Source: Myxococcales bacterium
GTDB lineage: Bacteria > Myxococcota > Bradymonadia > REDH01
Direction: 5' to 3'
DNA length: 14,501 bases
NCBI GenBank assembly: GCA_018970625.1
Contig: JAGWVZ010000038.1
Location: forward strand, 1 to 14,501
This document shows, one piece after another, positions 8,317 through 14,501 of this stretch. Under the pieces are notes generated by a model that saw only the letters and a program-made list of their open reading frames with translations, had not been told where the DNA came from and searched no databases. The position numbers were made by a program, and so were the translations under genes. The first letter of the stretch is position 1; each line of letters starts with the position of its first letter.

Positions 8317-11160
8317 TCAGGGAACCCGAGGCACGCTACCGGGCCGCAGGCGCGCCGGCGGCAGCGTCACCACCGGGCGTGGCAGGGTGGCGCCAAAGCG
8401 ATCGAACGTGGTCAGCGGCGTGCGACCCTGCATGACGTCCTCAATCTCGGCCTCGGACAGCGGCCCGCCATACACGGTGGTGTCAATCGACAGCCCGTGA
8501 CGGGTCACAAACTCCCGATACCCGTCGAGCGCGGCGTCAAAGCTGAAGCGCTCCTCGGTGGCCTCTTCCTCGAGCTCTTCGTGATGCTCGTCCAGCGCTT
8601 CGCCCTGCAGGGTTCCCCGGGCCGCGAGCGTCCGCAAGCCGGCATCGATGCGCGCCTGCGCCTGCTCTGCTGAAAGCTGCCCCATGCGCCACAGGCGGTA
8701 GGCGTCCAGCACCACGCCCAGATCCTCGTTGCGGTCGGGGCCGCGAAAATCCATGCGCAACGACTCGCGAACACCCGGCGTCGTCAGGTCGTTGATCTTC
8801 GACTCGGGCACGGTCCGCGGCACCGCGGTCCACGGCGAGAGGTCGGCCGTCGCCGTGAACATGTCCCACAGCGGCGACGCCGACGCGTCGGGGCGACCCA
8901 TGGGCGGCACGCCCAGAATGCGGGTAATGGTGGCAAACACCGACTGGTAGTTGGCGTTGACGTGGCTGACGTACCCGCGGCGCGCCCAGGGACTCATGAC
9001 CAGCACAAACGAACGGTGCGAATCCACGTGGTCTTCGCAGCCCTGCGGGTCATCCTCGACGACGATGATCGCCGTTTTCTCCCAGTACGGGCTGCGCGAC
9101 AGGCCCTCCACCAGCAGGCCAACCGCGTAGTCGTTGTCGGCCACCTGCGCTTCGGGCGTGGGGTTACCCGGGGTCACACCGCCCGTGTGATCGTTGGGCA
9201 TGAGCATGTACGTGAACTGCGCAAAGCGCCCGGCCTCGATCTCGTCCAGCACGTACTGCGCACGGTCGGTGTCGCGCGCCGCCAGCGAGTAAAACGGTCC
9301 GCCGGGGTAATTCGGGTCGGTGTAGAGGCTCACCTCTTCGCCGGCCGCCGACAGGGCGGTCATGCCCACAATCTCGCCGTACACCTGAATCGACACCCCG
9401 TTGTTCAGCAGGTGCGTAAACAGGTTTTCCTCTGGGCCAATGTACTCGGCGTTGGTCTGGAACCCCAGAAACTGCCCGGTGCGCTGCGCCTCTAACCACA
9501 CCCGCTCGGCAAAAACGCTCAGGTAACCGGTGGTTAGCAGAATATGCCCCATGTCCGAGTCTTCGACCTCGTCGTAGAAGTTGTCGGAGATCGTAAAGTC
9601 GCGCGCCAGCTGATGCTGGTTTGGCGTCACGTCCTCGCCCCAGCGCACCAGCGTCGGGTCGGCGTCGACGTCCATGTCCTGCAGGTCGCCAAACACGCAG
9701 TCGAACGTCTTGTTCTCCTTGACCACCAGGATCACATGCTCAATCGGCGACACCTGGTCAGGGCGTGTGGGAATCGGGAAGAACCCGTCACAGTCAAACG
9801 GGAACACCTCGCGCGCCCGTTGCGCGTTCGCCAGCACCAGCGCCGACGTCTCTGCCAGATCGATGGTCGCCAGATCGACCAGCGTCGCCGCGCCGTCCAG
9901 CTGATCGACCGAGCGACGCCCCTCGTTGGGGCCCGAGCCAAAACCCTTGCCTTCGGTCACGAGCAGGGTGTCACCATCGCCCAGAAACAGCGTGCTGGTC
10001 GGGTGCCACGTGGTTGGAAAAGCCCCCAGCAGGGTACCCTCGGCCCTGTCCAGCACGCTCACCGCGTTGTCGCTGCTGCGGGTCACGTACAGCCGCGACT
10101 CGTCGGGCGACAGCGTCACGCTGTTGGGGTTGCTGCGGCCCAGGGTGCGCCCGTCGGCGGTTGTGAGGTCCTGCTCGTGCACCACCAGCCGGCGCGACAC
10201 CGAGCGATCGGCCAGGTTGACCTCAACCACCTCGTCGGTGCCCGACGACACCACCCAGAGGGTCTGTTCGTCGGCCGACACCGCCAGCCCCGACGTCGTG
10301 GAACCGACCTCAACGATGTCGCTCAGGGTGCCGTCGCCCACGCTCACAAACTGCACGCCGTCGCTCTCGAGGCTCGACACCACGAGCTCGCCACGCTGCT
10401 CAAGCAGGCGCATGTCCCACACCGGGCGCGACACCCGCCAGGTAGCGCGCAGCGGGCTCGTTTCGCCCTGCAGGGCGGTCGTGTCCACCACGTACACCTG
10501 CGGCGGCGCCAGCGCGCCGGCATACAGGGTGGTGCCATCGGCCGACAGCGCCAGCGCGCTCACATAGCCCGGCAACACCGTGTCAATGCGCTCCTCGACG
10601 CGCAGCGTGCCATCATCGGCCAGCGGAAACGTGTACAGCCGCTCGGCCGAGCCGCCCGACACATAAAGGCGACGGTTGACGTCGTCCACGGCCAGCCCCT
10701 GCAGGGCCTCGGGCAGCTCAACGTTCTGCAGCAGCGCGCCGGTGCGAGCGTTCAACACCAGCACACGCCGGTCGTCGTTGCTGGTCGAGAGCACCCACGC
10801 CACGGCGCCGTCGGCCGACGCAACCGCGCGCGCCGGAAAACCGGGCAGCTCGGTGGTAATGCCCAGCGACACCAGCCCTTGCCCACCGGGGCTCATGACG
10901 GCGCCGGCCTCGTCGCGCTCGCCGGCCTGCAGCATGGCCTCGGGCGGCGGCACGGGCACGCACAGCGTGGGTGTCGCACCCGAGCCGTCAGCGTCGGCCT
11001 GCGCCGTCGCGTCGTCGCTCGTGACGTCCGGCACACCGGGGTCCGCGCTACCATCGGCCTGCACCGGCGTGGGCGAGGCGTCGTCAGACTGGCACGCAGG
11101 ACCAAGCGCCACCGCCGCCACCAGACCAAACCGAGACAACCACACAGAACGCTGCATCAT
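8317..11160 (-). CDS. Lipoprotein: YncE-like beta-propeller fused to alkaline-phosphatase/phospholipase-C-like phosphoesterase
   Basis: From the ATG at 11160 the protein has 947 residues. It starts MMQRSVWLSRFGLVAAVALGP and has a lipobox Cys followed by Gln-Ser-Asp-Asp, then a short Asp/Ala-rich linker (to about residue 60). Residues about 85-400 contain repeated blades of YncE/YVTN type (for example VDDVNRRLYVSGG, LSPDESRLYVTRS). The second part is a phosphoesterase of the PF04185 type: IEHVILVVKENKTFDCVFG (Glu482), SDMGH, then VVEDDPQGCEDHVDSHR (Glu702-Asp704, Asp710-His711, His715) and a typical ILGVPPMGRPDAS end. Metal-binding residues look intact, so hydrolysis of a phosphoester outside the cytoplasm is likely; the substrate is unknown. 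About 150 further residues at the C-terminus, with an acidic helical part (HHEELEEEATEE), are outside the known domain. The fusion matches the family often named bifunctional YncE/alkaline phosphatase. The open frame extends to 11247, but the 29 extra residues would spoil the signal peptide. Confidence 0.9.
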   Translation of the reverse strand: MMQRSVWLSRFGLVAAVALGPACQSDDASPTPVQADGSADPGVPDVTSDDATAQADADGSGATPTLCVPVPPPEAMLQAGERDEAGAVMSPGGQGLVSLGITTELPGFPARAVASADGAVAWVLSTSNDDRRVLVLNARTGALLQNVELPEALQGLAVDDVNRRLYVSGGSAERLYTFPLADDGTLRVEERIDTVLPGYVSALALSADGTTLYAGALAPPQVYVVDTTALQGETSPLRATWRVSRPVWDMRLLEQRGELVVSSLESDGVQFVSVGDGTLSDIVEVGSTTSGLAVSADEQTLWVVSSGTDEVVEVNLADRSVSRRLVVHEQDLTTADGRTLGRSNPNSVTLSPDESRLYVTRSSDNAVSVLDRAEGTLLGAFPTTWHPTSTLFLGDGDTLLVTEGKGFGSGPNEGRRSVDQLDGAATLVDLATIDLAETSALVLANAQRAREVFPFDCDGFFPIPTRPDQVSPIEHVILVVKENKTFDCVFGDLQDMDVDADPTLVRWGEDVTPNQHQLARDFTISDNFYDEVEDSDMGHILLTTGYLSVFAERVWLEAQRTGQFLGFQTNAEYIGPEENLFTHLLNNGVSIQVYGEIVGMTALSAAGEEVSLYTDPNYPGGPFYSLAARDTDRAQYVLDEIEAGRFAQFTYMLMPNDHTGGVTPGNPTPEAQVADNDYAVGLLVEGLSRSPYWEKTAIIVVEDDPQGCEDHVDSHRSFVLVMSPWARRGYVSHVNANYQSVFATITRILGVPPMGRPDASASPLWDMFTATADLSPWTAVPRTVPESKINDLTTPGVRESLRMDFRGPDRNEDLGVVLDAYRLWRMGQLSAEQAQARIDAGLRTLAARGTLQGEALDEHHEELEEEATEERFSFDAALDGYREFVTRHGLSIDTTVYGGPLSEAEIEDVMQGRTPLTTFDRFGATLPRPVVTLPPARLRPGSVPRVP

Positions 11161-11451
11161 AGGGACCATCGGCGAAGGGTTGGGCGCTGCCCGGGGTCGG
11201 GAGCGCCAGAAACAGAGGGATGCCATACACATACCATGCGGCACCACAGCCGTGTGACAACTTGCCGACGCAAAGGAAACAAGTTCTGTTCAGGTCGCGA
11301 CTGCTCAGCAGAGCCAATCGCACCACACGCACTATGGCAGAGCGTTTGTGCGACGCGGACCGCACCTGGCAAACCATTCGCCTTCTAACCGTGCTGCATT
11401 CAAACTCCGCTCCTGGCCAATATCCACACTTTTAACCACAACAGGTCTTTG

Positions 11452-11485
11452 AATGCGCCGATTAACCACGCGCATTCGGCGCATT
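11452..11485. repeat. Inverted repeat in unit 1 (10-bp stem)
   Basis: AATGCGCCGA at 11452-11461 pairs perfectly with TCGGCGCATT at 11476-11485 around a 14-nt loop. A competing stem exists in the same unit: GAATGCGC (11451-11458) with GCGCATTC (11470-11477). On the + strand ATTT follows the stem, too short a T-run for a standard terminator. Confidence 0.8.
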
Positions 11486-11514
11486 TCCACACTTTTAACC
11501 ACAACAGGTCTTTG

Positions 11515-11548
11515 AATGCGCCGATTACCCACCCCTAATCGGCGCATT
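11515..11548. repeat. Inverted repeat in unit 2 (13-bp perfect stem)
   Basis: AATGCGCCGATTA at 11515-11527 pairs perfectly with TAATCGGCGCATT at 11536-11548 around the loop CCCACCCC. The stem is longer and the loop shorter than in unit 1. It could act as an RNA hairpin in either direction (including as a weak terminator for the (-) gene ending at 11638) or as a protein-binding site on DNA. Confidence 0.85.
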
Positions 11549-11637
11549 TCCACACATGCCACACAACATCTACCGCCACACCCGCACCCGACCGTGCACC
11601 CTTCGGGGCGGGCTCTCGCGTTTGTTCACCGCCGACC

Positions 11638-14316
11638 TTATGGCGTGGTCACAGACGCGGGCGCGGTGCGCGCCACACGAATGCCGACCCAGGGCAGACG
11701 TCCCGTCACATTCATCGCGCCACGCTGCGCCGATCGGACATTTTCGGCGTAATAGTTGTAGCCGCCGCCACGATGGGTGCGCTGGGTGCCGGTCGTGGGG
11801 CCCGTGGGGTTGACGCCGCCCGTCAGCGTCGCCTGAAAAAAGTCGTACGTGAACTCCCAGACGTTCCCCAGCATGTCGTACAGGCCAAAGGCGTTGGGCA
11901 CGCGCGTCGCGACGGCGCGTTTGCGGTTCTCGGAGTTCCGGCACCACCAGGCGGCCGTGTCGAGCGCTGCCTGAGTCGTCGTGCAGTTGCCGATGACCCC
12001 GGCGAGGTTCCCCAGATAGGTCGCCGTCGTGGTGCCGGCGCGCGTCGCGTGCTCCCACTCAGCCTCGGTCAGCAACCGGTAACCGGTGCAGGTGGCGCCC
12101 ACGTAGGTCGCGCCGGTGCAGCCCGTGTGCACCCCGTCGTACCAGCCCGAGGTGGGGTTGGTGCAGCCGGTCAGGGTATAGCAGGCTTCGAGACCCTGGA
12201 ACTGTGAGAGCGCGTTGGTGAACGCGACCGCGCTGTACCAGTCCACGTTCTCGACCGGGCAGTCAATGCAGCTCAGAGACGACGGGTTGATGCCCCCTGT
12301 AAAGCTGCCCCACTGATCCTCGGTGACCTCGGTGCGGCTCACAAAGTACGACCGCGTGAGCGTCGCCGACACCTGCGCCTCGTTCGCGGAGCGCCCCAGC
12401 TCACCCACGGGCGAGCCCATGATGATCGTGCTGGATGGCACGTACTGAAACGGCATCTGCTCGCCGCCCAGGCTCAGCGTCAGCAGCGGCGAACAATAGC
12501 GGGCGGTGGTGTTGGTGGGACACCACTCTTGCGGTGAACACTGCGCATTGGACGTGCACGGGTTGCCCAGCGTGATGGGTGTGAGCGTACACGAGGCGTC
12601 GCGCGCGGTGGTCGTGCTGCCCGTGTATCCCGGAGCGCACGAGCACTGCCACGTGCCCGGAAAGTTGGTGCAGCGATTGCCGGTGGCGGTGCACGCCACG
12701 CCGCTCTCGCATTCGTTGACATCGTTACAGGTGGGTGGGGTGCCCCAGGTGCCCGTCAGGCCACACACGATGGCGGCCAGACCGGCGCGCGCATAACCGG
12801 CGTTGCAGGTGTACGAAGCGGCGCTTCCATAGGTGGTCTCGGTGAACGTGCGGCTGCCGTTGCTCACCGTGGGCGGCGTGCCGCAGTCAATGACCGTACA
12901 CGTCGCGGGGCTGCCCGACCACACGCCGGTAGCCTGACAGGTGCGCGTCGCCGAGCCATCGGTCTGCGCATAGCCGGTGTTGCAGGTGTAGGTGGCGACG
13001 TCGGTGTATTCGACACCCGTGGGCGTGCTCACCGCGCCGTTCGCCGGAGCTACGAGCGCGCCGCAGACCACAGGTTCGCATGTCGCCCTCACGCCCTGCC
13101 ATGTTCCCGACGTGCCGCAGGTCAGCGTGTGGCGGGTGCCCTCGACCCCGACCTGACGAAAGCCGGTGTTGCAGGTGTAGCTGGCCACACCACCCAGCGT
13201 GGTGCGGTCGACGCTCTCGCGCGTGCCATTGGCCGGCGCCGCCGGCGCTGCTCCACAATCCACTGGCGCACAGGTTCCGCTCGGCGGCTCCCACAAACCA
13301 GACGCACCACAGCGCCGCGTGACGCCGGGATCGTCCACCGCCCCCGTCACCGAATAACCGGGGTTGCACGCGTAGGTCGCGATGCCACCGAAAAGCGTGT
13401 CGGTGACGTCCGACAGCGTCGCGTTCGCCGGAGCCGCCGGCGCCGCCCCACAGTCCACCACCGTGCAGACGCCGCCCTGGTCGCGGTAACCCGTCAGGCA
13501 GCCCAGACACGCAGGGCGCGTGCCCGACACCGCACACACCCGATTCGCGTCGGCGCAGCCCAGCGCATCGCAGTCAGGCGGTATCACCAGCGCGATCACC
13601 TCGCTGCAGCCATAGGCGACGGTGCCGGCCAACAGCACCCGCACCCGAATGCGGTAGTCTCCCCTCGGCGTCGTGCCCGGCACCACCCACGTGTAGCGGT
13701 CGGCGGCCGCGTCAATCGACCCAATGGCCGGCAGCACCACACCGGCATCGCCCGGATCACACGTGCCCGGCTCAACCAGCGCCAGATCCACCGTGCCAAT
13801 ACGCCCGGCCACCCAGCGCACCTCAAGCGGTTCGCCCACAAAGTACTCGCCCTCGGTCGGTTGAGTCACGGTGACCGTGGGCCCTGGCGTGGCGTCCGTA
13901 GCGTCGGCGGCGTCTGTACTTCCCGTGGCGTCGCTCACGTCGGTCCGGGTGTCACCGTCCCGCTCGGCGTCGGCACCACCGCTATCGACCAGGCCGCCGT
14001 CCGGCTCCACCGCATCGTCCGCGGCATCCTGCAGCGCCACATCGGTTACGCCGGCGCTGTCGGTCTCGTCGATGGTATCGCTCGGCTCCGTGTCGACGTC
14101 GGGCTGGTCGTCACCGGTGTCGTCCACGTCGGGCGACCGCTCCACATCGGCGCGCACCTCGCGGTCGGCCACCGCATCGGCCGCCAGCGCGTCGCCCTGC
14201 CCTACGGCATCGTCCAGCGTGACCACGTCGGCCAGCGCCGCGGGCCGGTTGGCCTCGTCGCCACAGGCGGCCGCCACAAACAGCATCAGCGCTACAACAA
14301 GCCTCGTACGCCACAT
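11638..14316 (-). CDS. Multidomain lipoprotein: Asp-rich linker, Kre9-like Ig, EGF-like, four sushi, EGF, FGE-like domain
   Basis: An exported lipoprotein of 892 residues. The ATG at 14316 is preferred over 14322 because AAAGGA then lies at proper distance. The signal peptide MWRTRLVVALMLFVAAAC puts the lipidated residue at Cys18. Residues about 19-142 form an Asp/Ala-rich linker with no aromatic, Lys or Cys. Next come a Kre9/KNH-like Ig domain (about 143-240; QPTEGEYFVGE, RYTWVVPGT, GDYRIRV), a Cys-rich EGF-like piece (to about 286), four sushi/CCP modules (about 287-530), each with four Cys and a Trp and with YxCNxG[YF], and an EGF module of calcium-binding type (DVNECESG...CSCAPGY). After a short Cys-rich piece, a SUMF1/FGE-like domain runs from about 611 to the end (RTEVTEDQW, GYRLLTEAEWEHATRAG, GNVWEF, HRGGGY...WVGIRVAR). 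No Cys occurs after WWC, so the FGE catalytic cysteines are absent and a binding or structural role is likelier than formylglycine formation. Confidence 0.93.
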   Translation of the reverse strand: MWRTRLVVALMLFVAAACGDEANRPAALADVVTLDDAVGQGDALAADAVADREVRADVERSPDVDDTGDDQPDVDTEPSDTIDETDSAGVTDVALQDAADDAVEPDGGLVDSGGADAERDGDTRTDVSDATGSTDAADATDATPGPTVTVTQPTEGEYFVGEPLEVRWVAGRIGTVDLALVEPGTCDPGDAGVVLPAIGSIDAAADRYTWVVPGTTPRGDYRIRVRVLLAGTVAYGCSEVIALVIPPDCDALGCADANRVCAVSGTRPACLGCLTGYRDQGGVCTVVDCGAAPAAPANATLSDVTDTLFGGIATYACNPGYSVTGAVDDPGVTRRCGASGLWEPPSGTCAPVDCGAAPAAPANGTRESVDRTTLGGVASYTCNTGFRQVGVEGTRHTLTCGTSGTWQGVRATCEPVVCGALVAPANGAVSTPTGVEYTDVATYTCNTGYAQTDGSATRTCQATGVWSGSPATCTVIDCGTPPTVSNGSRTFTETTYGSAASYTCNAGYARAGLAAIVCGLTGTWGTPPTCNDVNECESGVACTATGNRCTNFPGTWQCSCAPGYTGSTTTARDASCTLTPITLGNPCTSNAQCSPQEWCPTNTTARYCSPLLTLSLGGEQMPFQYVPSSTIIMGSPVGELGRSANEAQVSATLTRSYFVSRTEVTEDQWGSFTGGINPSSLSCIDCPVENVDWYSAVAFTNALSQFQGLEACYTLTGCTNPTSGWYDGVHTGCTGATYVGATCTGYRLLTEAEWEHATRAGTTTATYLGNLAGVIGNCTTTQAALDTAAWWCRNSENRKRAVATRVPNAFGLYDMLGNVWEFTYDFFQATLTGGVNPTGPTTGTQRTHRGGGYNYYAENVRSAQRGAMNVTGRLPWVGIRVARTAPASVTTP

Positions 14317-14319
14317 ACA

Positions 14320-14329
14320 CATCCTTTCG
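14320..14329 (-). promoter_or_regulatory. Ribosome binding site deciding the lipoprotein start
   Basis: On the (-) strand the sequence reads CCGAAAGGATGTGTATG. AAAGG directly touches the first ATG (14322) but is 6 nt from the second (14316), which therefore is the likely start. Confidence 0.55.
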
Positions 14330-14387
14330 GTACGCTACCTAACGACCAGCGCGGCATGGACGCAGCTACCCAGCCGCTATTCACCAC

Positions 14388-14407
14388 GCTGTACCGAAGG
14401 GTACAGC
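14388..14407. repeat. Perfect 8-bp inverted repeat with GAAG loop
   Basis: GCTGTACC (14388-14395) pairs with GGTACAGC (14400-14407) around GAAG. It lies about 70 nt before the lipoprotein start. No T-run follows on either strand, so an operator or 5'-leader hairpin is more likely than a terminator. Confidence 0.6.
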
Positions 14408-14501
14408 AAATCACGACCAGCGCAACGCCGGCGCCGCCGCAGCGTTGCAGGGCGGTGGTGCGGCGGGCGTGTGCGTCCAGGGTCAGGCGTGGGCGGGTGT
14501 T

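Larger units (their letters stand above)
11423..11570. repeat. Tandem direct repeat, 63-nt period, two full units plus start of a third
   Basis: Unit 1 is 11423-11485 and unit 2 is 11486-11548. The first 42 nt of each are identical (from TCCACACTTTTAACC to CGCCGATTA) and the last 10 are identical. The five differences all lie in the 21-nt tail, between 11465 and 11475 in unit 1. A third unit starts at 11549 with TCCACAC and then decays, though a loosely similar CCACACAACATCT continues. The period is exactly 63 in both intervals. All units are in direct orientation. Each full unit carries one inverted repeat, listed separately. Confidence 0.92.
11161..11637. other. Repeat-bearing intergenic region, less GC-rich
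   Basis: This 477-nt gap between two (-) genes must hold the end of the sushi/FGE gene transcript and the promoter of the phosphoesterase gene. Its middle part is visibly less GC-rich than the rest of the window. A possible but weak (-) strand promoter is TTGTCA (complement of 11255-11260) with TGGTAT (complement of 11231-11236), 18 nt apart. The main content is the 63-nt tandem repeat listed separately. No convincing gene is present. Confidence 0.55.
14317..14501. other. Upstream region of the sushi/FGE lipoprotein gene
   Basis: This 185-nt stretch to the window edge should carry the promoter of the (-) lipoprotein gene. I could not find a good -35/-10 pair. A (-) strand frame is open from the edge for about 60 codons, but it is out of frame with the lipoprotein and shows no family pattern, so I do not call it. 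Confidence 0.4.

Noticed and set aside
9544..11388. 614-codon open frame on the + strand
   Set aside because: Antisense to the YncE/phosphoesterase gene, whose domains are clear; same Arg/His/Gln-rich composition without a recognisable fold.
11452..11548. Standard Rho-independent terminators
   Set aside because: The stems are good, but neither strand has a proper T-run directly after them; a terminator role remains possible only in a weak form.
11423..11570. CRISPR array
   Set aside because: The 63-nt units are nearly identical over their whole length, including most of what would be spacers, and no cas gene is in the window.
11423..11570. Integron attC sites or insertion-sequence ends
   Set aside because: No integrase or transposase gene, no core-site pair of the attC type, and no target duplication could be seen.
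14323..14501. End of a further (-) strand gene entering from the right edge
   Set aside because: A frame is open for about 60 codons, but it would overlap the lipoprotein start in another frame and has no recognisable protein pattern.

Overview
The window is GC-rich and densely coding, with no tRNA, rRNA, CRISPR array or transposase that I can see. Three of the seven genes encode exported lipoproteins, or a probable one, whose lipid-anchored cysteine is followed by a low-complexity linker rich in Asp, Ala, Val and Thr. One of them strings together sushi (CCP), EGF and formylglycine-generating-enzyme-like modules. With a complex hybrid histidine kinase alongside, this style suggests a predatory or social deltaproteobacterium-like lineage (Myxococcota or Bradymonadales type). 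That is an inference from protein style; no marker gene is present.

Layout. Positions 1-5003 (+): the tail of a probable SAM-dependent methyltransferase, then after 37 nt a six-TM hybrid histidine kinase (317-2893), then a membrane PAS-GGDEF-EAL protein (2886-5003) whose start overlaps the kinase stop by 8 nt. The overlap argues for an operon and translational coupling, so the kinase and the cyclic-di-GMP enzyme probably belong to one signalling module. Positions 5066-7267 (-), converging on that operon: a large exported protein with an Asp-rich linker, beta-rich domains and a glycoside-hydrolase-like region. Its lipobox is in frame, but the start of its signal peptide lies in another frame. 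Positions 7697-8215 (+): a small cupin protein. Positions 8317-11160 (-): a lipoprotein fusing a YncE-like beta-propeller to an alkaline-phosphatase/phospholipase-C-like phosphoesterase. Positions 11638-14316 (-): the sushi/EGF/FGE-like lipoprotein.

The 477-nt gap between the last two genes (11161-11637) is the most unusual non-coding stretch. It holds two copies, and the beginning of a third, of an exactly 63-nt tandem unit. Each full unit contains an inverted repeat (13-bp perfect stem in the second) and sequences resembling DnaA boxes.

How the genes may work together: the left half senses and signals through phosphorelay and cyclic-di-GMP, while the right half builds secreted or surface proteins for contact, carbohydrate or phosphoester processing. 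Nothing in the sequence proves a regulatory link between the halves. I did not find a clear-cut new defence or mobile system. The best leads are the 63-nt hairpin repeats, the two-ATPase hybrid kinase, the broken signal peptide and the FGE-like module that lacks catalytic cysteines.
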